Below are positions 27,260 to 39,622 of a DNA stretch of 64,000 nt, in pieces. Source of the DNA: Trichoplax adhaerens (lineage: Eukaryota; Placozoa; Uniplacotomia; Trichoplacea; Trichoplacidae); contig NW_002060951.1 of NCBI RefSeq assembly GCF_000150275.1, positions 900,552 to 964,551 on the forward strand, given 5' to 3'. A model generated the notes under the pieces. That model did no database searches, was not told the DNA's origin, and saw only the letters and a list, made by a program, of their open reading frames with translations. Numbering within the stretch: position 1 is the stretch's first letter; each line of letters opens with the position of its first letter. Both the position numbers and the translations under genes were made by a program.

Positions 27260-27551
27260 AAATAAAAGATAACTCTATACGGGCAAATGATATTTTTTAG
27301 TTTTACAATCATGATTTTAATACTTTCTTTTCTAACTTCCGTAATAAGATATACAGTGCAATAGACATACAATACAATAGAATACGGGTATCATCAAACT
27401 TAATTTAAATGTACTAAAAAAATAATTTCATTATTTTGTGGATAGTAGCAAGTAATAAAGGATACCACACAAAAAATATGTACGGTATCAACAAAACCGA
27501 AGTTAAAACTTCAGTTACTTTCTTAATTTAAGATCTTCAGCTCCAGCAATT

Positions 27552-30500
27552 TTATTCAGAAAAAGGGGTTTCTTCTGTTGTATACACAAAAATTTGCCCA
27601 ACTTTATCAAATGTGTACACTTTACTTTTAAATGTATCTAAAAGCTGCAATCCTGATATGACCTATAATTGAAATCGTAATTAATGTAAGCGTCATGTCC
27701 CTTCAATTTCCGATTGATCCTTATCAAACTTGACATATATGGTAGAAAATAAATATCAATATACACTCACGTGCAATCCAGGGTATACCGGTAAAATGTT
27801 AACAGACACTTCTATACTTTGACCAGGTTTTAATTCGCCAAGCGCCTAATTAGACAAGAATAAAAGATGAGTATACTGGCATTTGATCAATTCATACTCT
27901 AAGCTATATTATTCTTACAACCTGGCCAGAGCGGCCAACCCATAATAATGGCTGGACCTTGGTATTATCCAACATTAACCTCAGGTTCATGATACGATCA
28001 CTTTGTATAATGGTTTAAAGTTAGTTTGATCTTCTAGTGATAAAGCATAAGTACAAAGCGCGACGCGTTGTAAACATAGATACTTAATGAATACCTGGTT
28101 AAATTAATAACAGACAGTTTAACAGTAAATAACTTCTCCACCGGAACAGCATCTGCTATCTCAATACAATTAATTCTTAAATCATTTAGATCCCTAGGCT
28201 AAACCAACAAAATAAAAAATTAAAAAACAAGCAATGACCATAATTGAGAAACAAACAAACTGCACTCGACATCAAAAAACCATCATTATTGTCTAAAGCT
28301 ATGATCAAACTTTACTATACCATTCGTTGTAGCTGGCTGGTCTGTAATCTTCCTTTTTCACCAAAACTTGTTAACCACTGAATATCTAATTTACCAACAT
28401 CGCACGCACTCTATCATATTAAAAGGACGTGCACATTAGTAAAACAAAATCTATTTCACATTTCATTTAGCGCTAACATTTATTATATTTCGAATAACCT
28501 TATCGCTTTTCTCAATTATTGGAGATACAGGAGTTAAACGATAGAGGTATTGGCGGACATCCATTGGACGTAGATATGAAATCTTTCCATTAGAACTTGG
28601 GCCGCTATTAATTTACAGAAACAAGCTATGGTATCAGTCATAAGATAGTATCAAACTAATCATCAATTTTCTATGCCAAACAATATAATAGAAAGCTGCT
28701 AACAACAGCAGATTAATTTTATCTCTGCAAATGCATAATATGCAGTATGGATGTGTACAAACCTTTCGGGTAATAACTTATTAATATCATCGAGATAGTA
28801 CGAAGGGGAAGGATCTAATTTAACGCTATCTAAATACATAGGATTTGGAGTAATATTTTCCACTTGGGCTTCAATATAGACTTCATCATCCTATCATTGG
28901 TAAATATGACAGTTAACAATAGTAAATACAGAATCTATATTTCTAAAATGAAGACATTTTGTTAATTAAATTCTATACATTTAGTGCTCGGAGGGAATAT
29001 TTTAATGTAAAAATGACTTCATCGAACAAGATTCAATTTTCTTACCTCAGTAACAAAGAACTTTGTTTTGACTTCAAGCGGTTTCAATACCTACAAGCAA
29101 GTAAAATCAAATAGATATCAAAGAAGGTAATCAATGGTATCAAAACCATTGTGTACCAAGCTTAAACACGATTACAAGTAAAAATGATGTTATACGGAGA
29201 TTACGGAGTATTGATTCTTACTTGAAATTTGAAAAATTTTTTAAAGTGTAATTTCTCTCCAGATGGACTAGTGTAACCAACGCTACATCCTAACCTATAT
29301 AAACAATAATAATATATATAAGAAGAATCTTCAACATAGCAAAGTAGTAACATATCACGATACACATGCATATACGTATTCCTTTAGAAGGAAATGTTAC
29401 AAGATGAAGCTAAAATTACTCACACGTGTATACCAAGTTCTTTGACATCATAAGATACAATTTCATTAACATTTTCCGATGGCTGTAATAGCAAACTTGC
29501 ATTTTCGTCCATACAATTTAGTGGAAGAGGATGGCGCTGAGCTTCCGTTTGAATATGGAGCTATATAATATTATGAGAAAAGCAGGAAATATGATATATA
29601 CTGGATATCCTTGGCTATCAATGCTATATAGTAAAGATAAAATATCAAGAAAAAACGAACTTTAATTTGTATATCTTTGGCAGCAACAGTACTATCATTT
29701 TGCACATTAATATAGCTTGTAAAAGTTTCACCCAGAAAAATATTCCTATTCAATTGAAACAGAAAATCAAGATTAATATAATGCAACAAGATACAAGACT
29801 GATTAGCGTAGCAATACAGCTGATACTTCCTTAACACAATCGCGCTGTACGAGTGAAATAGACTAAACTTGATAGGTATTGTCATCAATATCTTTACAAC
29901 GGCTTATTTCAAATATCAAAGAAGTCGAGAGATGGCAAGTATTTGAGCTATTTATGCATTTTTATGCACAATATCTGTATTGTATTTACCCAAAACTTTG
30001 TGGTAGCGTTAACATTTCTCCCAATGAAAAGGCTTCTAATCCATCCACGACACCCAAAGCATTGAAAGATTGTCTAAAAATATCCTCTAAAGGGAGAAAT
30101 CAATTATTCAAATTCGTGAAATATAGAATATCAGATCAAGAATTAAATTAATGCTGCACTCACTGCAAATACATCTTATATTTTTAATTACGATAATATG
30201 ATTGATTACTATTTATGCATTAGCCGATTTATAAGTGAGAGCTACCAATTTCACAATTCTACAAAATCTAAAACTTGAAATAAAATCATTCACTGAAAGC
30301 ATAGACCTGGACTACTACGAAGTTTTCTTTTTAGTACTCTCCGTGAAATTTCCCACTCGATTGATGAAAAATTTTTGACGCGTCTATCTCATGTAGTATT
30401 TCAAATCAGCTTCCTACAGTAATTTATCCGTTTTTAATGTCAATATGATAGGCTTAACCTTGAAATTAGTATAGTAATAATACAGTATTTTAAGCGTATC

Positions 30501-31757
30501 GCTAACGCGATGGGGCATGCAGAAGTTATTAGATAATATCGGCACAACGTACAACTGGTCTATCTCTGATTTTTCTCAGAATTTACCGTTAACATTAATG
30601 GAGATGGAGATAATAGCTTATACTCCTAGCTGTAAACTAAATCAATCTTGAAGTGCCAAAACTACCCTTATGACTAACACTAAAGACTTACTCTGATCAT
30701 TAATACCATAAAGTAAAGGAGGACAAAAGCCTGTTTTATTCCGTAGTAGCCAATGGTTATACTGATAAATCCAATTATGATTTTGACTAAGTTGACTTAC
30801 ATCGAAATGGAAGTGTTTAATTCTACGGTACCCCACTTTGTTTATCAAGAGGCACTCGTACCCCAACTACAGCAAAGAAAATGCATCTACAAAATTAATC
30901 ATTCTATGACTTGTACAATGTACACATATATTAGGCATGGCTATATAGCTATAAAGTAAGACAGATCATATATTCGCTAAGGCAAGCTAAAGGAGTATAA
31001 GAATTGAATAGTTCCTGTACTGAAGTCGAGAATTTTATCGAGATTGTTAGTAAAATGAAGTCAAAACAATTTTCGATGCTATCCCAATCACTATCTATGT
31101 TCCATGGCCAATTAAATCAAAAGGCAAAACGTAGCTCTCCTTAAAAATTATCATCTGCATTAATCAAGGATATCAAGGAAATAGACAGTAAAATCGGTGA
31201 TTCTAGCTTGACCCAACTACAATATGGTAATAATTTTTTAACCCAATCCGTTAACAACTGGTTAAATTAAATTTATAACTAGTTTACGTTCTGAAACAAG
31301 TTGCCAACTAATAAATATAATTATAATTATATAATACAGTACAATCGATCATTTTATGCACAAGAATATTGCATTGCATAATGAATTTAACCCGTCAATA
31401 CCTTATATAAAAATGATCCGGTTTATAGAATAAGTCATGATGGTATCGCATAACATAGCTGAAGTTAGAATAAGGTGGTTGGAAAGAACAGGATTAATAT
31501 TTACAGTATAACTTTTACCTGGTAGATCATGATCTTCGCATGTTATTGGCGTATGAAACTGTAACGCTGGCTTTGTCAATCGCATCACTGTTTTATTCAA
31601 GGTTAGACAAAGAAAAAGGAATCAACTAGCTGGTTAGCATATCATCAATATCAGAAAATAAAAGTAAGAAAGACAAATTTGATTAAATCCAGGCTTTAAC
31701 ATGCTTTAAATGACCTTTTAGTGTTAGTAAATGTTCCCTGTCTCGCAAGGGCTCCAT
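27552..31757 (-). CDS. TRAPPC13: TRAPPC13, trafficking protein particle complex subunit 13, multi-exon
   Basis: Subunit of the metazoan TRAPP III vesicle-tethering complex (Rab1 activation at the ER/Golgi and autophagy). Exon 1 (31757-31715) reads [14 protein letters not shown]. Exon 2 begins after AAACAG with [24 protein letters not shown] (near 31583-31519). A later exon (from ~29739) gives [20 protein letters not shown], the hallmark of the family. Further exons give [19 protein letters not shown] (near 28890) and [12 protein letters not shown] (near 28560). The last exon reads [20 protein letters not shown] and ends EETPFSE-TAA at 27552. All align in order with human TRAPPC13. The segment between DLPG and NIFLG (in human ~30 residues) was not found with certainty. 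The exon 1 donor reads GTCATT, which is weak. The family call is firm; exon boundaries in the 5' half are less so. Confidence 0.88.
31007..31270 (+). pseudogene. Coding-like plus-strand frame with one internal stop, in a TRAPPC13 intron
   Basis: The frame runs 88 codons and is broken only by a TAA at 31142-31144: first part [20 protein letters not shown] then [16 protein letters not shown], second part [19 protein letters not shown] then [13 protein letters not shown]-stop. Both parts are polar and helix-rich, as in a coiled protein. Other open plus-strand pieces lie at 29879-30151 and 30753-30959. Together they suggest the decayed or unrecognised exons of a nested gene opposite TRAPPC13. I recognise no family. 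Confidence 0.25.
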
Positions 31758-34700
31758 CTTGGAAGGCACTAATGAACTACGCATGCCTGAATTGAATTTC
31801 TATACGGAAGCATATAAAAGGCACAATGAGTTCAGATTTAACCCTGAGTTTAGTATCAACAATAAAATGGCTTTAGTAGAGAGAAAATTAAATTCGTTTT
31901 AATTTTCTTTGGATATATTATAAAACCATTAAGCTTAGAGATTAGGAATAAATTGCTATGGCATCAGCTTCATGATGGTATCTCAAATAGATATGGGATG
32001 AAGTCAAGCATTACTGGAAACTTGTACGGTTTTAAGGAGTGCTATTATTATTTTCAATAGACTGCCTGCGGTGGAGAAATTATTCTCCATCCATGAATCA
32101 TTAAACCTGTTAGCTTACACTTATACGACTCATCGATGATTCAATATGGTGATGGTGTTAACATGTCGATATTATTCAATTATATTTACCGAGTTTATAT
32201 AAAGGAATGAATGATTAACTATATTAATAAATGCAGCAATGCTAACTTCAATCTCCAATACGATGAGTTATATATAGACTAAGCAATACTCTGTAATAAC
32301 TTTATCGTCAATTAATAAGAGCTTTAGCTTGCGAACTTATTATACGGTATGGATTAGAACTATCATGTCAAAGTTCTAGATACTAGAGACGCTCCAAGAT
32401 AATTAAGTATGCTAGTAGCAGTAGATATTTATACATACTTAAAAGTATATGATTGTAGAATGTCATGATATTAAAACTGCAGATATCGAATTACGGTATT
32501 CTGACTATAATAGCACATAAGCTCATATACGAATATAGATGGGATACTTATCTGCTATGAGGAGATATCGTGATAGTAAAGTTCGAGCTGCTATAAATAT
32601 TTGTAAAATAATTCTATCATCATCAATCTTAAGATTGAAAATGCTCATAATAAACGATTATTAGGTATGGTGAGATTTAAATCCTGAACGCAGTACATCC
32701 ATTAACTTGTTATACCCGTACATGCGCCTCAACGGCTTAAAAATAGGATGATGCTAAACTCTAGATTTGATAAATAACTACCAATGGAACTGGAAGCTAT
32801 AAATTTGGGGCAAAAGCGTGAATAAATTTTCCCTTGCATATACTGTACTTATGATATAATGCAATCAGTAGATTTCGTATAGTAATTATAATCAACAGTC
32901 ATCCACATTAGCTAATGAATGTATTAAATATATCATCGATATAAGAAGAAATGATATCAAGCCTAGCTTCCTGTTCGATGAAAGCTAGTAGTTAACGTAC
33001 TAGCTTTGATGGGAGCCTTTAACATATTAACTTGTACATAGTTGAAAATGATTTAGAGATGTCATGATATTCATACTTAATGATCTTACCTATACGATGA
33101 TTATCACTTTTATATCTCACGTACTTAAGTTAAATTGAAACTTTTTATCGGATTAAGCAAGCTTATTAACTGAAGTGTAGAGACCAACTGTAAAATGATA
33201 TCGTAACGTACAACTTTTTGAGTAATCTTCGTGCCCAATTTGGCTTTTAAACGATGGTTTTGAGCAATCGTGATTCACATTATAGAATTGAATACTAATT
33301 ACTAAATTGGTAAATCAGCAATCATCCTCAGAACATAAGCTTAAATCATATGTACTTATTCTATATTTGCATTAATTGTTCTATAAGTACTGTCGTCAAC
33401 TAAAATGACAATACTGCATTATCTGAGCAGCCAACCAATTGGTTCTAAATCACGACCATATGTTAAAGAAATATACAAATCACTCAGACTATCATGTTAG
33501 CATTTCTGTTAGAAACACTATAAAATACGTTTATCAAGGTATTAAGGAAGAAATGATTGAAATTGAGTAATTGCAATTACGCAAAGTTCTAGGCTGGATC
33601 AATAATCTATAAAATCGTAAAATTCCTTCTGTTGCTAGAAGACATTAATTTGTAATAAAATAGAAAATTTGCATACACATTAGGAGACCCTTGCTAAGTC
33701 TGCTTCCAATTCACATTACTCGAATACACTCGACAAAGCATATTAGCTAGAATTAAAGCATACGACATACGAGCAATTCATATACAAAGCATAGGTAGTT
33801 ATAGAAAACGCAGACCCTTACTGAATACTGAACTCCCCATCGCCAAATATATATTTTATAAAAAGTATTAGATTAGTACTGTGAGTGTTCAACTGCATAA
33901 ATTTGATTAAAAATGAAGCTCAAAGGGCCTAGTCCAGTTAGTAGTGTACAATACTTGCTCAGTAACTGGCATACGATACGACTATAGATAAAGGATACTA
34001 CTGCCATGATCCGACTCTTCCATGCAGAATTGACAGTCTTGTGTTAACGAATCATTAATCCTTACTAACATCTTGTCAGTGTAACTACCTTAATGGCAAA
34101 TTTAATACCATACCAGAGATTATTAAATCATTGATATACTCGATAAAAGCGTTCTAGATAACGTATGAACTACAAAAAATGATCCGTAAATGCATTGAAA
34201 ACCCTAGTTATTGTAGCTTCAAAAAGCGTAGTAAGATTCTGACTTCCCAGCATAACTTTAACGCCATTTTCTATTATTGATTATTATTGAATGATTTTAT
34301 TGTCACAGATATTTTACTCTTACAACAAGCTATAAATACCAGACCGATAAATTTGGATAGCAAAGGATGTACATTATTTTAAATAATCACACTTGGCTAG
34401 CCGTTCAGTGTCCCACCAGATACTTGCGCAATAAAGTTGCTGCTCCAGCAATATCTAGATACCGGATATTATTAATACAAATACGTATGTAGATAGATAG
34501 ATTGCATGCCAATTTTATGATAGCTTAAATGCTGTAAAATCAGCAAAAGTAAATGCTTACAGGTACAAGTACCTCTACGTATACAAGGTCATTCAAGGAC
34601 ACACTCAAGGTAAGAGTTACTAAGAGATGACACCAGCATTTATAGTCGACAGTCAATTTAAACGTCAGGTATCTATAACTAATGTTGGAAAACATAACTG

Positions 34701-34885
34701 CAACGATATGAACAAACTCTAAAATCTACTTTTATCGCCATTTACGCGGATATGTATTACGGCATCGTGCACAGCTTAGTGAAATGTCCGTAATGTCTAA
34801 GTTTCATTAATACATCCACATCGCTGTAGCCCCATACTCTAACATGAATACCTTTCCAGGTAAAAGTATATTCTGGCTTAGATAA
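31758..34885. other. Intergenic region between TRAPPC13 and cystathionine gamma-lyase
   Basis: About 3.1 kb of AT-rich sequence dense in stops in all frames. Short protein-like fragments occur on the plus strand, for example FNRLPAVEKLFSIHESLNL near 32055-32110 and KYVYQGIKEEMIEIE near 33525-33570, but they do not join into a gene. It may be decayed coding or transposon material. No feature is called. Confidence 0.5.
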
Positions 34886-37800
34886 TTAATTTTCTACCTG
34901 TGCCTGTAAACAAAGTAAATAAATGCAAAATCAAGAATTCAGATTTATTATACTCGCTCAGATATACCATATAAGAATGACTGATTATTCTGAGAAAAGA
35001 ATGTCTTCACTTATAAAAATCACTCGAATGAATGTTTACTATACTGGACATACGCATGTCCGTTCATTCATACAGCAGTATTCAACTAGATAGCTCTCAT
35101 ATTCGGCTTGTCTTCTATATACTTACAGCAGCCAATGCTTGTTCAAGATCTGCAACCAGGTCTTCCGTTTCCTCAATACCTACCGATAGCCTAATCTGTT
35201 GACAATATTAACATGTAGCGTAAGATATACAATCAGTAAAAGGCTATAACGATAAAATGATAAATCTGTACCAAAGTATCCGTTATGCCAAGTTCAGCCC
35301 TCTGCTTTTCAGGCACTGATGCATGCGTCATAAGTGACCTAATGTTATCATATTCATTATATAAGTTGATTAAAATAGACATTAATAATGATCAATCCGA
35401 GTAATGCCAGCAGATACGTAACAGAAGCTAGGCTATACAATTTTTTAATAAATATATATCAAATTACAAATTAAACCAATAATCTTAAATTAATCTAAGA
35501 TTAATAGCAAGTCGAACCACAATGCCAATTACACTAATCAATTCTACAAACTTACGGAAGTTCAGCCAAACTTTCGTATCCTCCAAGGCTCTCTGCTAGC
35601 GTAAAGATCTAGGGTCATGAAATATACCCAAGTATAGTTTAACGTGAGCCGATTGCCAATTCAGGTCGATAGTTAATCTATTTTGCAATACGGTAGTGAG
35701 GTAAATTAAATCTTAACCTTGATATTTTTGAAGAATCTCGCAGCCGTCTTGGCATCTCCTTTTGCATAAAAGGTGACCATTCCACTAAAGCCTTTCATCT
35801 GTTTCTTAGCAATTTCGTGCTGAGGATGGCTGGGAAGTCCTTGAAAAATTGATAAAAATTTATGTAAGATAAAATAAAATTATCTATTTAGCTACTAATT
35901 AATAGAAAATTAAAAAATAATTGCTTACCAGGGTAAAGAACTTTTTCCACATATGGAGAGGACTCCAAAAATTTGGCAACAGCAAAAGCGTTAGCTTGGT
36001 GCTGTTTCATACGGATTGCTAATGTTTTAACACCACGATTCGCGAGGTAGCAGTCGAAAGGACTCGGTACTATTCCCATTGCTAATAAATCAAAGTTTCA
36101 GTTAACGGTTCGTAAAACTATGCATTACGTAAGAGTACAAGGGTATCTATTGTATCTTACCGAATTGCAAAAAGAACAGCTTCTCATTTATTTCATCGCT
36201 GTTAGTCACAGCAACCCCCATAAGGACATCGGTATGTCCTATAAATTTAAGAAATATCTTATTAATTATAATTGAAATATTAGAAATTTCACCATAACGA
36301 ATTGTACGAAAACCACGGTTAACAGCTTAGATATATGAGTTACGATCAATTCATAATTAAAAAAAATGTTTATTTACCATTCATGTACTTCGTAACGGAA
36401 TGCATCACGATATCGGCGCCAAGACTTAATGGACGCTGAAATAAAAAATTATTTATTATTACCCCAACCATGCCTTAATTTGGACATTATTGCTCATTGA
36501 GAATACTCAGCTTTCATGCTATGGGCAGGCAGTAGGGTACCATGCCCTCAACATGACTTAGCTTACTATGCAGTCAGTTTACTACCTGAAAGTATGAGGA
36601 GGCAAAGGTGTTATCGACGACAACAATTATATCCTACAGATAAAAATGCCCACGTTATCAATCGTCTTCAATTTCAAGTTAATTCACATTCGCGACAAGA
36701 ACATCCAAAAACAAAGAAATTTGGTATCTATTCATAATATCGCGATCTGTAATTCACCTTGTGTGCGTGCGCTATTTTGCTGGCCCCTTCTAAATCGGTT
36801 ACTTTCAATGTTGGATTAGTCGGTGATTCTAACCACATCATCTGAGAGATTAATAATATATTAATTATGTTCAATAGAAATATTATTCGTAAAAATCTTG
36901 GTATATTTCTTTGAAGGACTCAACAATCCGTAATGGTAAGAAATATATCAGGTACTAAATGTGTGTATTTTAACACTAGATCAAACACGCCAACATACCC
37001 TTGTGTTTGGTTGTATTGCGGCTTCGATATTTTTTAAATCCGAAGTATCGACAAAAGTAGCAGTCACACCAAACTTACCACAAACTTTTTGAAAATAACG
37101 ATTTGTTCCTAAGTAAATACAACGCAAATGAATAATTCAGTACCGTCGCTTATTATCCATTATTATACATACTGCATAATACACAATATCGAATAACTGA
37201 TAGTTAACACTAAAATTAGTGATGAAATAGTTCAATAGGGTGATAGTCACAGAAATCGAATCAGAATAAAATCTAATGTTCATAAAATTTTAACATCCTG
37301 TCTAATACTGTAAGTTTAATATTATAAAAGTCGAGATAAGGTATTACACTTTATCAACCTGAGAATGGCTAAAATAAAGATTTATACTACGTTTCTATGT
37401 CTAGGCAGAGAATGATTTATAGATCAGATCAACACATAACTTTACCTCAAGTAAATTAAATTGTATTGATAATAAACTATCACTTTAAATCAGTGAAATA
37501 ATTATTTCATCAAGATATTGCTTAATAAATACCTCCATAAACGTCATTAACGGATACGATGTGATCGCCAGATTTCAAGAGGTGAACGATGGAAGTTGTA
37601 GCTCCTAAGCCAGAGCTAAAAGCCAAGGCTTAAAAAGTGAAAAAGAAATGATTTACAAGACGTACATTACAATGGTTAATAGTATCAATATGTTGTACTG
37701 TATTGCAGGACTCTTTGTTAAGGAGTTGATGAGATAACAAATGAAATCTATAGACATGTGACAACATCAACTGTTATATCGCGCTAAGAAACCTTTACGT

Positions 37801-39622
37801 CGCTATCAACATTCAATCAGCCACTGTTACGAAAAATTAGTTCAATTTTACTCATAACTTATGCAAAGTAAAACGCTATTGTAAAATGTACATCTTAACT
37901 TGTATGAGGAGAGTCACTTGACGTTTAAACTGGGTAGCGTTGAAGTAGAGCAAAAAGAGCAAACATGTATTTTATAATATTGAAAGGTGATAAAAAATGA
38001 TCAATTTTACTTTAAAACGCCCAGCACCTGATCGTATTTGTTAGTGGTGTTACATACCATGCTTAGCTCCCTCTAATGAAGCCACACATTTTTCAAAAAC
38101 TTTTCGAGTTGGATTACCACCTCTGGTATACTCGTAACCCTAGCGATTGAAGACAAAGCACTTAAATAAAATATTCGACCGCAATCGATGGAACATCATA
38201 CGAGTATTATAATCCAAAAATACAGCATATAAACTACAAAGGTTATTGTTGTACAAGATTCGTTCAAGGTTCATTGGTAATAATTTAAAATTAAAGTTTG
38301 AATACTTAATTATTGCAAGACAAGCGAACACAAAAACACGACAATCTTTGCCATATGCAATTGCCTGAAGCTTATTAAAAGGGTACTGTAGCACCTTGAA
38401 TCGCAGTTACTTAAATCACAGTAACGTACACATGAATAAGTGAAAAGTGATATCTATTTTCTCTATTTTTTGCAATTTGCTGCGAGACATTTCAATTGTT
38501 CAAAGGAGCAGCCCAAGGAGTATTCACAAAATCTCTAAAACATATACTGTAACTACGTCTGGCGATTTACCTTGCAAACATTGATTGTCAAGATAAAAGC
38601 ATCAACAGACATCATACCGTACTATCAACAACTTACGGACTACTGCGTGCTATAGTAGAAAAGAGAATAAATTGATGTTTTCGATCCATTAACAATCTAT
38701 TAAAGACACTCAAAACAAAACATTTACCATTTGACGATGGAAATACTACTACACTGTTTAGGAAACAGTTATCTGCACTTTCAAGATTTTCGCCTACACT
38801 TTATCCTATTTATCTATCATGATGCTGTCAAGATAATCTTGCAGCTTACATCTAGTATTTATTTTGGCTACACACTTGTGCCAAGGTCGATGGTCATCAA
38901 AGATTTATTCATTGCCGTTGTTTCAGTTATATATAATATAATTATTATTATATCAATACTATAAAAAAATGATTAACCACAGGTTACGCCCAAAAACATC
39001 ATGCTGACATTTAATAGCCTGTTACTTATACTGAACTTGAGCAATGCCAACCAAAGTGGATCGAAAACGTGGCATGCACTGACTAATGTTACTTCATGTT
39101 CATCACTGTCGAACATCCAAATCTTCCGATTATAATCTATCGGGAATTATTTATATTATCATTTTAATGCCAGTAATCGCTTACTAACAGCAAATCAAGA
39201 ATGTAACGAATACGTAGTTCAATCTACAGGAACGTACTGTACTGTACAGGTCCATTTTTAACGTATCCCTCTCAGCATTATTTCAACCAATTCATTACTC
39301 ATCGCATCGAGTATTTACTACTACTGAAGCTGGAAGAATTGAAAATGAAAGCTGATGAAAGGCTTGAAATGCGTTGAAAGATTTACACCTTGTTAACTAA
39401 CGATCGGTTGATGATCATTTGATGATCATTGCGATATTTTTTCCATCATGAAAAGAAGTTTAACTCCATTTGGCCATGGCTACTTACATTGTTATCGCCC
39501 GGAGCATGTTGCTTGAACGTTGTGGAAAGAGAAATTTGAGGGATCATCGACATGGATTTCCATTGGTCTGGCGATTGACCAACGTGTATCGCATTGGTAG
39601 CAAAATGTTCAAACGTAGACAT
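34886..39622 (-). CDS. CTH: Cystathionine gamma-lyase (PLP-dependent), multi-exon
   Basis: Cytosolic PLP enzyme of reverse transsulfuration: cystathionine to cysteine, 2-oxobutyrate and ammonia; it also makes H2S. Exon 1 (39622-39488) reads MSTFEHFATNAIHVGQ and ISLSTTFKQHAPGDNN. Next exons: GYEYTRGGNPTRKVFEKCVA (from 38139), ALAFSSGLGATTSIVHLLKS (~37610), the segment containing TNRYFQKVCGKFGV (~37110), WLESPTNPTLKVTDLEGA (~36830), IIVVVDNTFASSYFQ (~36625, PLP-contacting Asp), SLGADIVMHSVTKYMNG (~36430, Schiff-base Lys in SVTKY), HTDVLMGVAVTNSDE (~36240), VPSPFDCYLANRG (~36070), LPSHPQHEIAKKQMKG (~35840), FTLAESLGGYESLAELP, MTHASVPEKQRAELGITDT, and RLSVGIEETEDLVADLEQAL (~35190). After a strong GTAAGTAT donor, a tiny last exon (34903-34886, AQVEN-TAA) is predicted; otherwise translation would read on to a nearby TAG at ~35120. 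Human CTH aligns throughout. Confidence 0.93.

Larger units (their letters stand above)
25874..27551. other. Intergenic region between HEATR1 and TRAPPC13
   Basis: This contains the HEATR1 upstream region, the GTAC-rich palindromic tract at 26124-26209 and the shared motif TAGTAGTCCATGA at 26390-26402. One plus-strand coding-like frame at 27026-27259 is listed separately. The rest shows nothing recognisable. Confidence 0.6.

Noticed and set aside
31758-34885. A transposon coding region
   Set aside because: Only short broken protein-like fragments are visible; no reverse transcriptase, transposase or terminal repeats could be recognised.
36516-36737. Plus-strand open frame of 73 codons
   Set aside because: It is the antisense of a cystathionine gamma-lyase exon (VVVDNTFAS) and its flanking introns.
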